Assembly (NCBI GenBank): GCA_964489015.1
Contig: CAZAXD010000002.1
Location: 1-64,000, forward strand
DNA length: 64,000 nt
Direction: 5' to 3'
DNA from: JAPYWM01 sp964489015
GTDB taxonomy: Bacteria; Bacteroidota; Bacteroidia; SpSt-205
Shown: positions 25,376-34,639 of the stretch, piece after piece
How the letters are laid out: every line of letters starts with the position of its first letter
How positions within the stretch are numbered: the first letter of the stretch is position 1
The notes under the pieces: model-generated
Database searches by the model: none
Told to the model about the DNA's origin: nothing
What the model saw: the letters and a program-made list of their open reading frames with translations, nothing else
Program-made: the position numbers and the translations under genes

Positions 25376-26521
25376 ATGAAGTGGCATACGTTGGCGGTCC
25401 ATGCTGGGACCGAGCCCGATCCCGGCACCGGAGCCGTCATGACGCCTGTCTATTTTACGTCAACCTATGCGCAAGAGGCCCCCGGTCAGCACAAAGGTTA
25501 CGAATACAGCCGAACCCATAATCCCACCCGAACCGCTTTAGAAGCGGCGCTGGCCCAGCTCGAGCAAGCTAAGTTTGCTTTGGCGTTTGCCTCTGGTCTG
25601 GCGGCCACCGATGCGGTGCTTCGCCTGCTTTCGCCGGGGGATCATGTTTTAGTGAGTCGGGACCTTTATGGGGGTACCTATCGGATCATGCGTAGGGTCT
25701 TTGAGCCATGGGGGCTCACCTTTGACTTTGTAGACACTACGAATCCCGAGGGTGTGGAGGCTGCCCTTCGTCCTAATACGCGCCTTTTATGGGTCGAGAC
25801 CCCCAGTAATCCCTTGCTTACCGTGTCACCCATCAGCAGCCTGGCGGAAATGGCACACCGTCATCAGGCTCTCCTCGTCGTCGATAATACCTTTGCTACG
25901 CCCTACCTGCAGAATCCTTTAGAGCTTGGCGCGGACCTTGTCGTGCATTCGGCGACTAAGTACTTAGGCGGCCACTCGGATGTCGTGATGGGAACCGTAA
26001 TGCTGTCAGATGAGACGCTTCATCAAAAGCTCCAGTTTCTCCAAAATGCCGTAGGTGCTGTGCCGGGGCCGATGGATTGTTTCTTAGTTCTGCGGGGTAT
26101 CAAGACTTTGCCCCTCCGTATGCAAAAGCACTGTGAAAACGCTCAAAAAGTGGCGGAGTTCTTGGCTACCCATCCTAAGGTTAGTAGGGTTTACTACCCG
26201 GGTCTTCTCACGCATCCGCAGTACCTGATTGCTAAGCAGCAGATGCGCCTGCCTGGCGGCATGGTGAGCTTTGAAGTGCGAGTGGCAAGCGTTCAGGATC
26301 TAAGGGACTTTTGGGGTGCTTTGCAAGTTTTTACCTTGGCGGAGAGCTTAGGCGGGGTAGAGTCGCTTATCAATCACCCGGCGGTCATGACCCATGCGTC
26401 TATTCCTAAGGAAGAGCGTGAGGCCTTAGGCATTACGGATGGCCTTCTGCGTTTATCCGTAGGCATTGAAGACGCAGATGATCTCATTGAGGACCTCAAG
26501 CGGGCTTTGCTGAAAGTGTGA
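25376..26521 (+). CDS. PLP-dependent transsulfuration enzyme (cystathionine gamma-synthase/lyase type)
   Basis: Cys/Met metabolism PLP enzyme, 381 residues. The PLP lysine is K195 in SATKYLGGHSD; YEYSRTHNPTR (phosphate binding), FASGLAATDAV and VDNTFATPYLQNP are all typical. Closely related enzymes make cystathionine (MetB) or cleave it (MetC, CGL); sequence reading alone does not decide. metE lies 29 kb away in the same window, so a methionine role is possible. It has a direct -7 element and a strong terminator at 26556-26590. Confidence 0.93.
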   Translation: MKWHTLAVHAGTEPDPGTGAVMTPVYFTSTYAQEAPGQHKGYEYSRTHNPTRTALEAALAQLEQAKFALAFASGLAATDAVLRLLSPGDHVLVSRDLYGGTYRIMRRVFEPWGLTFDFVDTTNPEGVEAALRPNTRLLWVETPSNPLLTVSPISSLAEMAHRHQALLVVDNTFATPYLQNPLELGADLVVHSATKYLGGHSDVVMGTVMLSDETLHQKLQFLQNAVGAVPGPMDCFLVLRGIKTLPLRMQKHCENAQKVAEFLATHPKVSRVYYPGLLTHPQYLIAKQQMRLPGGMVSFEVRVASVQDLRDFWGALQVFTLAESLGGVESLINHPAVMTHASIPKEEREALGITDGLLRLSVGIEDADDLIEDLKRALLKV

Positions 26522-26555
26522 CGGAAAAGCTCACGCTGCATCCTAGACTAACATA

Positions 26556-26590
26556 GAAACCGCTCCCTCTGGATCAGTGGGAGCGGTTTC
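26556..26590. terminator. bidirectional terminator between convergent genes
   Basis: Perfect 12-bp inverted repeat GAAACCGCTCCC/GGGAGCGGTTTC with an 11-base loop, between the transsulfuration gene (+) and the outer membrane protein gene (-). T-rich flank GGATTTTGG on the plus side; A-rich bases on the other. Confidence 0.85.
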
Positions 26591-26609
26591 GGATTTTGGT
26601 CAGGGGCTC

Positions 26610-27401
26610 TTATCGACCGCCGATCGTATAGTACACGCCCAGCTGAAAGCCGCCTGTGACGGCCGTGGTGTTAGGTCGCTTGTAACCGACTGGCACTACC
26701 GAGCCGCCATACTTAGGCTTGTTCTCCCAGTAATTGCCCGTGTGGCCGGTGTGGAGAATCTTGGCTTCTTTATTTTCGGCATCGCCGAAAGCATAATCGC
26801 CCCGGAAGTGGATAGTGATCAAAATACTTTCTCCGGCACGTATGCCCATCCCTAGCCCGAATACGCCACCGAATAGACTCTTTTTGTAAATGGTTTGGTC
26901 GAGGTTCTCTGTGCTAGAGCCCATACCTGTGATGGTAGTAGTGATGGTGGTACCGCTAACCTCTTGTGTGGAGATTCTGGCCTGGACTTTGTCCTGATAG
27001 CTTAGAAGAAGGGAAAGTTGAGGACCGAGGAAGGCATTAAATTGAACGGGGGCTTCTGGGTCGGTGCTAAAGCGCAGCAGCAAAGGAAGCCGCAGATAAT
27101 TAAGGTTAGTCTGGGCAGTGTAGGCGGTGCCGGCGACAGTGCCTTTGTACTTCTGACCTTGGCGGGAGTAGAGCACGTCCAGGCCTACGCCTATGTAGTC
27201 CGAAAAGTGATAACTCGCGCTAAGCCCGCCAGCAAACCCCCAAGTGACTTCATAGTCTAATTCTGGTCCTGCATCAGAGTCATCTTGATTGAGGAGCCAG
27301 GTGTTTTGGGGCAGTAAGGCTACGCCGACTCGGAAGGCCCTTTCTTGGGCCCAAAGGCCTCCCAGTAGGAGGGCTGTGCAGAGAAGTTTATGGGCTTTCA
27401 T
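26610..27401 (-). CDS. outer membrane beta-barrel protein (PorT/OmpA-beta-like)
   Basis: About 263 residues. Signal peptide KAHKLLCTALLLGGLWA|QE follows the Bacteroidota A|Q rule. The mature part alternates polar and hydrophobic residues as in an eight- to ten-stranded barrel: FRVGVALLPQ, GGLSASYHFSDYIGVGLDVLYS, LPLLLRF, and the C-terminal TGGFQLGVYYTIGGR. This is the general 'outer membrane beta-barrel' class; the function is not predictable. ATG 27401 is chosen over 27419 because it yields the signal peptide and a TTGCTTTG near-match lies at 27409-27416. Confidence 0.82.
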   Translation of the reverse strand: MKAHKLLCTALLLGGLWAQERAFRVGVALLPQNTWLLNQDDSDAGPELDYEVTWGFAGGLSASYHFSDYIGVGLDVLYSRQGQKYKGTVAGTAYTAQTNLNYLRLPLLLRFSTDPEAPVQFNAFLGPQLSLLLSYQDKVQARISTQEVSGTTITTTITGMGSSTENLDQTIYKKSLFGGVFGLGMGIRAGESILITIHFRGDYAFGDAENKEAKILHTGHTGNYWENKPKYGGSVVPVGYKRPNTTAVTGGFQLGVYYTIGGR

Positions 27402-27497
27402 ATCGCCGCAAAGCAACAAAAAATCTCTGAACGGAAGGGAGAGGTCTTACTAACACGCTTGGCACTAATCTTGCCACGTAAATGCTGTAGCATGGCG

Positions 27498-27505
27498 TAT
27501 TTTTG
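27498..27505 (+). promoter_or_regulatory. -7 element of the DUF4476 gene
   Basis: TATTTTTG ending five bases before the ATG at 27511. Confidence 0.6.
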
Positions 27506-27510
27506 CCTGT

Positions 27511-28878
27511 ATGACCTGGAGAGGATGGACCCTTTTATGGCCCTTAGCTTTGTTAGCCCAAGGGACGGGCGACCTCATCGTGGTATCTGAGACAGGAGAG
27601 CCATTCCGCCTTTATCTCAATGGCGAGTGGATTTTAGAGACGCCGGGTACTCGAGCAGAGGCCTATGACATTCACGATGGCCTGCATCGGGGCACGGTCT
27701 ACATTTACCCCAGCGAGGGCCGCGTGATTCAAATCAAAAAGAGTTTTGACGTGGAAGCTGGTTATGTGGAGTACTACGCTATCCGCAAAAACCGAAAGGG
27801 GAAGTATACGATTAGCCTTTACAACCGAGCCATGAAGGAAGAGCCGCCGGTCACGCCGCCCCCGCCTGTACCCTCTACCCCGACACAGCCGCCGGCTCCC
27901 TCTACTGGACAGCCCGCCACCACGGGTGGAGGTCAGGTCCAGCAAAATACCCAAAATCAAAGTAGCAATATCGTTTTTAGTCCCACGATCCAGATTCAAA
28001 CCGGCGGAGGCGGTACTCAAATTAGCCAGCAGCAGAGCCCGGCGCCGGGGGGTGCAGGGGGCGGTGGGCCGCAAGCCCCTGTTTACACAGGGCCGACGTA
28101 CTCGGGGCCGTGTAACTGCCAGCAGCCCATGAGCCGGGATGCCTTTCAGCGGGCTTTGTCCACCGTCCAAAGTCAGACTTTTGATGAGATGCGTATGGAC
28201 ATCGCTAAGCAGATCGCCCGCAGCAACTGTCTCCTGGCCAGTGATGTCAAAGCGCTGACTCAGGCCTTCCAGTTTGAACACCACCGGCTGGATTTTGCGA
28301 AATATGCTTATGATTACACACTCGACTTATCGAATTACTTTGAAGTGACGGAGGCTTTTGACTTTGAGCACACGCGCAGCGAGCTGATGAATTATATTCG
28401 CATGCGCAGTGCGCGCTATACTTGTCAGCAGGTGCCGGTAGGCGCGGTGGTGAGTGGCAGCATGCCAGCTGGTCCTAGTACTGGCACTTGGCCTGGCCTA
28501 CCCCCTACGCAAACGCCTGGTATGCCTGTAGTGCCAACAGCCCCTATGTCCACGGCACCGGTCCCTAGTGGCAGCTGCCAACCTTGCATGAGTGCGGAAG
28601 CCTTTGCTAGCTCGCTAAACGCCATTCGAGGTACCGCCAGTGGGATTAGCCGCTTAGAGCTGGCTAAAGCCCTGACCACTTCCAACTGTTTGTCAGCTAC
28701 TCAAATACGAGAAGTTTGTCGTGTGCTCACCACGGATACAGACCGGCTCGACTTTGCCAAGCATGCCTACCGTCGATGCTGTGACCCGCAGAATTACTTA
28801 GTAGTGAGCGACGCTTTTGCGTCTACCATTAGCCGGGAGGAGCTAGCCCGCTTTATTCAGGGCATGGGTGGTCGCTAA
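27511..28878 (+). CDS. secreted protein with two DUF4476 domains
   Basis: 455 residues. Signal peptide WTLLWPLALLA|QG, a short beta domain (about 20-105, PEGA-like in appearance), a Pro/Thr/Gln/Gly-rich linker (about 110-200), then two related helical domains: residues about 205-310 (CNCQQPMSRDAFQRALS to SELMNYIRM) and about 355-450 (CQPCMSAEAFASSLNAI to EELARFIQG), separated by another Pro/Thr linker. Each has the DUF4476 pattern of SNCL..., RLDFAKYAY and NYF/NYL. Each begins with a Cys-x-x/Cys pair. Function of DUF4476 is unknown. The next gene overlaps its end by 11 bases. Confidence 0.85.
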   Translation: MTWRGWTLLWPLALLAQGTGDLIVVSETGEPFRLYLNGEWILETPGTRAEAYDIHDGLHRGTVYIYPSEGRVIQIKKSFDVEAGYVEYYAIRKNRKGKYTISLYNRAMKEEPPVTPPPPVPSTPTQPPAPSTGQPATTGGGQVQQNTQNQSSNIVFSPTIQIQTGGGGTQISQQQSPAPGGAGGGGPQAPVYTGPTYSGPCNCQQPMSRDAFQRALSTVQSQTFDEMRMDIAKQIARSNCLLASDVKALTQAFQFEHHRLDFAKYAYDYTLDLSNYFEVTEAFDFEHTRSELMNYIRMRSARYTCQQVPVGAVVSGSMPAGPSTGTWPGLPPTQTPGMPVVPTAPMSTAPVPSGSCQPCMSAEAFASSLNAIRGTASGISRLELAKALTTSNCLSATQIREVCRVLTTDTDRLDFAKHAYRRCCDPQNYLVVSDAFASTISREELARFIQGMGGR

Positions 28879-31078
28879 AGGGGGGATTGGGCTTCTGCTG
28901 GGGCTAGCGTGGGCCCAAGTCTTGTCCACGGAGGCGGGGTACTGGTTACCTACTCGTGACACCTTGTATATTTTGGTCGTTTTTGCAGAGGTGGATTATG
29001 GTGCTTGTGGTGAAGACCCTTACGAGAAGCAATACGGCAACCCTTGGCCTAGAGATGCCGAGGGGCGTACGCTCCCCCCCCTAGACGCGCCTTTGCTCTT
29101 AGATGCGACGACTGATGATACGCTCAGGGGACTGGTGACCCGTACCTATTCGGAGGCATCTTTTGGCCAGCTGATGATCTTGGGAGATTATGTACCATGG
29201 GTGGTACGAGTGCCTTGTAGCTGGCTTCCTTCATCTAGCTATAGCCTTAGCGAGGAGGTGGGACTCATCGTGCGGGCTGTGGGGGATAGCGCTTTTCAGA
29301 CGGCTCGGGGGCTTTCGTGGCAGGTCTTTGATCGCTGGCAGCTTTTACCAGCTCGGTATGGTCTGCCCAAGCTTAGAGCTCCTGCGATAACGGACGCCTC
29401 GTATCGCCCTCGACTAGATGCACTATTTATCATCTGGCGAAATTACGCCCATCGCTTGGGGGCTCAGCCGCCTTTCTCGTGTAATTACGGGTTTGGGCTT
29501 TGGAGTTGTGATTATAAAGAGGCCTTAGGACCCTTTACGGGTGGGGTGGAGCTGGCTTCTTCCTATACGACTTGTGGGGGCGCTTTAGGAGCGGGAATAG
29601 GGTTTTTGGCGGAATTCTTTCACGGGCTTTATGGGGGTAATCACTGGCACACGAACGGGGGGGCTGGCCTTCATACGTTTCCAGTCATCTCGACGGTTCG
29701 GGGTCTCAGTGTGCAAGGTGGCGGTCCCATCTATGCTATCGGCTATGATCGGTGGCTCATGGGTTGGAAGGCGCCCGGCAAGGTGTATCTCCTCTCGGCG
29801 CTGTCACCAGAGGGGCAGGAAGTTCCTACGGACCTGTCTCAGTCCTCGGAGCCCCAGCGCTGGCGCTTTTACCTGAGGGACTTTATGACCAGCGGGGACG
29901 CTGTGCGTATCCGTCTGCCCTATGTCGAAGAGGGCGGTTCCCAGGTCAAAGCGCAGTATTTATGGTTAGAGAATCGGCGCTTTTGGGCTAGCACGGAGAT
30001 TTGGGCGACCTACAGTGCGCAGCGCTGCCCCGACAATCCTTTTCCGGAGCATCCCCGAGGTGTCCCGGGCTTATACGCGTACATCCAGGTGGGAAAGGAT
30101 CAAAAAGAAGGCCCTGATATCTACAGTGCGCACCCTGCCCACCCTAATGGGCTCGGTAGCTGGATCTTTTGGCTGCCCGCCGACGGCCGGCACGACTACT
30201 ACTTTGATACGCTTAGGCGTCAAGCTCCTAATCCAGCCTTACCGTGTAATTGGGGCCACCGCAATATCCCCATTGATTTAGCGCGTAGCCTCCCTAACCC
30301 CTTTCTAGGGCTGAGCGACTTTTACTTGGCCTTTGATGAGAATACAGACGGTCGGCTGTATAGTGGGGATAACTCCCTCTTAGGCCTGAGTTATGTGGAG
30401 AAGGACAGCGTTATCCACATTTATCGATTGGGCGGGGATGCCTGGGATGGGTTTAGTAAGAAGAGCGGGCGAGGGCGCTTAGGCTTAGGGACCAATCCAG
30501 CGCCGGTACCGGTCTATACCTTGGTTTCTGCAGAGGGGTATCGGGGGCCGTCTTGGGCTAGGCCCGCTCCTTATGACAATCGCGTGATTTGGCTCAGTGG
30601 CTTGGCGGTAGAGATTCTGGAGGAGCGCTCAGACGGGGCCCTGCTTATCGAGGTGCGCTGGGATGATTTTGTCTTTAGAGGAGCCCAGCGGTGGTGCGGC
30701 GATATTCGCATCTCTCGGAATCCCTTTGATAGTTTGGCCCCTAGCCTCGTGATTCGGCGGGGTGTGATTGTTTTAGATCGCAGTGAAAGCCCTGTTTATG
30801 CTCGGGGACAAGTTTATGATAGCACAGCGAAGCGATGGTGGTTTAGTGATACAACGCGGCTTGTACTACGACGAGGGTCGGTAGTCGAGCTAGCAAGGGG
30901 TCGGCTTGTGCTGCGGCGGGGGAGTAAGCTCATTTTAGAGCCTGGTAGCGTACTGAGGGGGCAAGGCCAGATAGAAGTCGAGCCTGGTGGCACGGTCTTG
31001 ATTGGGCCCGGGGCGAGGTGTACGGTTCCGATTCGCCGCCGAGGGCGTCCCTATCCTGCCTTTCACCGACCTGGATAA
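28868..31078 (+). CDS. secreted protein with a degenerate metallopeptidase-like motif
   Basis: 736 residues starting at GTG. Signal peptide GIGLLLGLAWA|QV. The middle has FLAEFFHGLYGGNHWH (A248, E249, H252, H261), which resembles the HExxH...H zinc motif of secreted metallopeptidases but with Ala in place of the first His. The C-terminal 80 residues form short repeats (TRLVLRRGSVVELARGRL, then LVLRRGSKLILEPGSVL and GQIEVEPGGTVLIGPGARC) typical of a beta-solenoid. No type IX sorting domain is seen. Function unknown; a non-catalytic peptidase relative is the best reading. It overlaps the preceding gene by 11 bases. Confidence 0.72.
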   Translation: MVAKGGIGLLLGLAWAQVLSTEAGYWLPTRDTLYILVVFAEVDYGACGEDPYEKQYGNPWPRDAEGRTLPPLDAPLLLDATTDDTLRGLVTRTYSEASFGQLMILGDYVPWVVRVPCSWLPSSSYSLSEEVGLIVRAVGDSAFQTARGLSWQVFDRWQLLPARYGLPKLRAPAITDASYRPRLDALFIIWRNYAHRLGAQPPFSCNYGFGLWSCDYKEALGPFTGGVELASSYTTCGGALGAGIGFLAEFFHGLYGGNHWHTNGGAGLHTFPVISTVRGLSVQGGGPIYAIGYDRWLMGWKAPGKVYLLSALSPEGQEVPTDLSQSSEPQRWRFYLRDFMTSGDAVRIRLPYVEEGGSQVKAQYLWLENRRFWASTEIWATYSAQRCPDNPFPEHPRGVPGLYAYIQVGKDQKEGPDIYSAHPAHPNGLGSWIFWLPADGRHDYYFDTLRRQAPNPALPCNWGHRNIPIDLARSLPNPFLGLSDFYLAFDENTDGRLYSGDNSLLGLSYVEKDSVIHIYRLGGDAWDGFSKKSGRGRLGLGTNPAPVPVYTLVSAEGYRGPSWARPAPYDNRVIWLSGLAVEILEERSDGALLIEVRWDDFVFRGAQRWCGDIRISRNPFDSLAPSLVIRRGVIVLDRSESPVYARGQVYDSTAKRWWFSDTTRLVLRRGSVVELARGRLVLRRGSKLILEPGSVLRGQGQIEVEPGGTVLIGPGARCTVPIRRRGRPYPAFHRPG

Positions 31079-31091
31079 AGGCTGCGTACGT

Positions 31092-31099
31092 TATCTTTG
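31092..31099 (+). promoter_or_regulatory. -7 element of gatB and the type I secretion genes
   Basis: TATCTTTG ending four bases before the gatB ATG at 31104. Confidence 0.7.
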
Positions 31100-31103
31100 C
31101 GTC

Positions 31104-32540
31104 ATGGCCTATGAGGTGGTGATAGGGCTAGAGGTGCATGTGCAGCTGCGTACACGAGCTAAGGTCTTTGCGCCCGAGGCCGTGACGTTTGGCGAGCGGC
31201 CTAATCTATTTATTTCACCTGTTTCGCTGGGTTACCCAGGTACCTTGCCCGTGGTGAATAAAGCTTGTATCGAAGCAGCGATCAAACTCGGTCTAGCGCT
31301 CGGATGTGCTATCCCAGAACGCTTTTACTTTTCCCGAAAAAATTACTTTTACCCGGATCTTCCTAAGGGGTACCAGATTACTCAGGAAGCGGTTCCCATT
31401 GCCCAGGATGGCCGAGTGGTACTCCGCCTATCAAATGGTGAAAAAGTTCAGGTGGGTATTCTCCGCTTGCAGCTAGAAGAAGATACGGGTAAGAGTTTAC
31501 ACGACCAGGACCCTTTCTACACGTTATTGGACTATAATCGGGCCGGCATCGGGCTAGTGGAGATCGTGAGTGCGCCGGATATTCGGTCGGAGGAGGTAGC
31601 CATGGCTTATGTGGCTCACATTCGGCGGCTGGTGCGCTTTTTGGAGATATCCGACGGAAATATGGAGGAGGGGAGCTTGCGCTGTGATGCCAACGTGTCT
31701 GTACGGCCGAAAGGGCAAGTGGCCTTTGGCACCCGAGTTGAAATCAAGAATCTGAATTCCATTAGCGCGCTGGGTAAAGCTATTGCCTACGAGTTTCAGC
31801 GGCAAGTGGGGCTTTTGGAGCGCGGAGAGACTGTTTTGCAAGAAACGCGTACGTGGGATGGAGAAAAAACATTGCCCTTGCGTGAAAAAGAGACAGCGGA
31901 TGATTATCGCTACTTTCCCGAGCCGGATATCCCGCCCATCTCGATAACGCCAGCGTGGCGAGCCCAGATAGCTGCACAAATCACCGAACTGCCAGATACT
32001 CTGTATGAGCAGTTAACAGAAGTCTATGGTCTATTGCCTGATGAAGCGGCCCTGATCGTCGAAGATCTGCCCTATGCTCGCTATTTCAAGGCGCTTTTGG
32101 CGGAGGGCCTCTCGCCCAAGCGTGCCGCTACCTGGCTCAATGGCCCTATTCGCGCTTATCTCAATGCGACTGCTACGACTTTAGATGACTTCCCGGTCGG
32201 ACCTATCAAGATTGCCGAATTAGAATCCCTTGTAGCGGAAGGGGTTATAAGCCTCAACGGGGCCCGCGAAGTGCTTTTTCCGGCGCTTGTAGCCGAGCCT
32301 ACGCTCGACTTACGTCAGGCAGCCCAAGAGAAGGGCATTGTACTAGTTCAAGATGATAATGCTTTGGCCAATTGGATTGAGGAGGTTTTAGCGGAAAATC
32401 CAGACAAGGTCTCGGCTTACCGCGCGGGTAAAGAAGGATTATTGGGATTTTTGATAGGGCAGGTTGTGCGGCGCTCGGGTGGTAAAGCGGATCCCCGTCA
32501 GATTCGGGCACGGCTCCAGGCGCGACTTTCACGGGAGTGA
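31104..32540 (+). CDS. gatB: aspartyl/glutamyl-tRNA(Asn/Gln) amidotransferase subunit B
   Basis: Kinase/transfer subunit of the GatCAB complex, which converts misacylated Glu-tRNA-Gln or Asp-tRNA-Asn to the amide. 478 residues, family length. Recognisable segments: YEVVIGLEVHVQLRT, FYFSRKNYFYPDLPKGYQ, the conserved ISDGNMEEGSLRCDANVS, and GTRVEIKNLNS; the C-terminal YqeY-like tail is present (KVSAYRAGKEGLLGFLIGQ). The frame is open upstream, but ATG 31104 with TATCTTTG right before it is the start. gatA and gatC are not in the window. Confidence 0.96.
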   Translation: MAYEVVIGLEVHVQLRTRAKVFAPEAVTFGERPNLFISPVSLGYPGTLPVVNKACIEAAIKLGLALGCAIPERFYFSRKNYFYPDLPKGYQITQEAVPIAQDGRVVLRLSNGEKVQVGILRLQLEEDTGKSLHDQDPFYTLLDYNRAGIGLVEIVSAPDIRSEEVAMAYVAHIRRLVRFLEISDGNMEEGSLRCDANVSVRPKGQVAFGTRVEIKNLNSISALGKAIAYEFQRQVGLLERGETVLQETRTWDGEKTLPLREKETADDYRYFPEPDIPPISITPAWRAQIAAQITELPDTLYEQLTEVYGLLPDEAALIVEDLPYARYFKALLAEGLSPKRAATWLNGPIRAYLNATATTLDDFPVGPIKIAELESLVAEGVISLNGAREVLFPALVAEPTLDLRQAAQEKGIVLVQDDNALANWIEEVLAENPDKVSAYRAGKEGLLGFLIGQVVRRSGGKADPRQIRARLQARLSRE

Positions 32541-34639
32541 TGGAGATCTACGTTCGGCTCATACTGGAGCATTACGGCATCGAGGTCTGGCACCCGTCCC
32601 AGAAAGTCACGTTGTGGCCCCAAAATTTTCAAGGCCTACAGAATACCCTGGGAGAATGGGGCCTGGTAGCGGTAGGGTATGCTTGGAGCGCGCGCGATCT
32701 AGCCCTTCACCTCCACCGCTCACAAATACCTCTTGTAGCTGTGAGTCTCGATTGGCAGCAGTTTTGGCTTCTGCTCCCTAAAGCGAAGCGTAAGTGGCAG
32801 GTAATCAGTGGGACCAAACACCTGGGCCTCCTCTCGCCCCAAGAAATACTCGAGCACTTTTCTGTCAATACCATGCATTTTTACGGGGTTGTTCCGCGCT
32901 CGTATGTACCGTCTCCCTTTTCGCGAGAGCCCCAAAGTGTCTGGCATAGACTCTTTCGGATACTTAATGCCGATCGCAAGCTCATCTTCTACATCTATAT
33001 CTATGCCGCTATCAGTGGTATTTTGAGCCTCATCTTGCCTATTCTAGTTCAGATTATTTTCAGTTATGTGCAGACCATGGTATGGGTGACGGGACTAACC
33101 ACCCTGCTGCTGATTGTCGTGTTTGTCATGGGGGGCTGGCTTGTGGTGCGGCTAGCGCAGTCTCTCCTGACGGACATTTTTCAACGCAGGCTTTTTATGC
33201 ATACGACTTTAGAAATGGCCTACAAAATGCCGCGCTGGTCTTACCTTCAGGCCAAGCGGGAAAATCTGCCCGCCCTTATAAACCGTTATTTCGAAATATT
33301 TACCATCGAAAAAAACTTTCAAAAACTGCTCTTTGATATTCCAGCAGCTATTCTGACTTTAGCTTTTTCGCTTATACTAATTGTATTTTATACGCCATTC
33401 TTTGCGTTTTTTCTAATAATATCATCCCTTATCGCACTGGTGGTAATGGTTTTTAGTTTCAATCAGACCCTGAGTCGGAAAAAGGAGGTCTCTAATCAGA
33501 AATATCGCATGGCTGCTTGGCTGGAGGAAGTGGCTCGGGCTATCTTTGCGTTTAAGGTAGCTGGGTTCCCGCCTTATCTGTATCATCGGACACAGGAGCT
33601 AGAGGAGGGGTACCTGCAGGCGCGGCGTAGTTACTTTGTGCGCTTACTACAACAAAAAGCTATTTTGTACGGCTTTGAAACCTTGATAGTCTTGGTTATC
33701 TTGGGCGGTGGGGCCTACTTAGTGGTGCAAAAGCAAATCGGCTTAGGTCAATTTGTGGCTTCAGAGCTTGTGTTATTTCTTATCTTGGGGTCCATTCAAA
33801 CGATTGCTGGCAGCCTAGACTCTGTTTATGATATCCTGGTGGGTATAGATAAGCTCAACCAGGTCTTCTCGATAGAGCTCGAATCTGTAGCTGGCGTTCA
33901 GCTTCCAGAACGAAATGGTATTCAGATTCGGGTCCGTGATCTGGAGATTACCCTTCTCTCAGCCCCTGACCGCAAGCTGCTCAAGCACGTTTCGTTTGAC
34001 ATAGAACCCGGTGAGAAAGTTTGTCTAGCTGGTCCCTCGGGCTCTGGCAAGCAGTCCCTTTTGTACGCGCTCTACGGCTTTTATCGCGAATACAAAGGTG
34101 AGATTGTGATCAATGATGTGCTCCTTAGAAATCTGGGCCTGGCTCATTTAAGGAGCAAAGTCGGAGAAGTTTTTAGCTTGGAGCAGATAATAGAAGGCAC
34201 TATTTGGGATAACTTAACGCTAATGGCGCCTGACGCTTCTTGGGAAGAGGTTTTGGCTGTGTGCCGGGCTCTTGAGCTCTCTAGCGAAATAGAAGCGTTA
34301 CCCCAAGGTTATTTTACGTCTATCTCTCCCCATGGTCTAGGTATTTTGAATAGTACGGCCCTGCATAAGGTGCTTTTAGTTCGGGCACTTTTAGCCAAAC
34401 CCCAGCTGCTGATCGTGGAGGACATTGTGCCGCTGCTAGAGCCGAGAAAGAAGCGCCGCCTGTACGAGTATATCTTAAGATCTGAACAGGCATATACGGC
34501 TCTCGTCGTTTCGTTAGACCCGATGGTCATGCAGCTGTGCGATAAGGTTCTACTTTTACACGAGGGGCGTTTGGTCGCTGTGGGGCCTTACGAGGAGATT
34601 CGCTACTATCCACCTTTATCAGAGATCTTAGCCTCATGA
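32540..34639 (+). CDS. type I secretion-like ABC protein with C39-like domain and degenerate ATPase
   Basis: 699 residues. Residues 1-130 resemble a C39-like domain (IPLVAVSLDWQQFWLLLPK followed by LLSPQEILEHF) without the catalytic Cys and His. Then six membrane helices (about 150-430), and an ATPase domain whose motifs are abnormal: Walker A GPSGSGKQS (Q after K504 instead of S/T), Q-loop VFSLEQ, signature ISPHGLGILN for LSGGQ, Walker B LLIVEDIV (E-D for D-E), and SLD where the H-loop His is expected. It starts at ATG overlapping the gatB stop (TGATG); a GTG one codon upstream is possible. It is coupled by ATGA to an HlyD gene and then a TolC gene, so it is the inner-membrane part of a tripartite exporter. 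Confidence 0.88.
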   Translation: MEIYVRLILEHYGIEVWHPSQKVTLWPQNFQGLQNTLGEWGLVAVGYAWSARDLALHLHRSQIPLVAVSLDWQQFWLLLPKAKRKWQVISGTKHLGLLSPQEILEHFSVNTMHFYGVVPRSYVPSPFSREPQSVWHRLFRILNADRKLIFYIYIYAAISGILSLILPILVQIIFSYVQTMVWVTGLTTLLLIVVFVMGGWLVVRLAQSLLTDIFQRRLFMHTTLEMAYKMPRWSYLQAKRENLPALINRYFEIFTIEKNFQKLLFDIPAAILTLAFSLILIVFYTPFFAFFLIISSLIALVVMVFSFNQTLSRKKEVSNQKYRMAAWLEEVARAIFAFKVAGFPPYLYHRTQELEEGYLQARRSYFVRLLQQKAILYGFETLIVLVILGGGAYLVVQKQIGLGQFVASELVLFLILGSIQTIAGSLDSVYDILVGIDKLNQVFSIELESVAGVQLPERNGIQIRVRDLEITLLSAPDRKLLKHVSFDIEPGEKVCLAGPSGSGKQSLLYALYGFYREYKGEIVINDVLLRNLGLAHLRSKVGEVFSLEQIIEGTIWDNLTLMAPDASWEEVLAVCRALELSSEIEALPQGYFTSISPHGLGILNSTALHKVLLVRALLAKPQLLIVEDIVPLLEPRKKRRLYEYILRSEQAYTALVVSLDPMVMQLCDKVLLLHEGRLVAVGPYEEIRYYPPLSEILAS

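Noticed and set aside
27634..28284. 216-residue minus-strand frame
   Set aside because: Complete shadow of the DUF4476 gene; composition is Arg/Gly/Leu-rich as expected from the antisense of a Pro/Gln/Thr linker.
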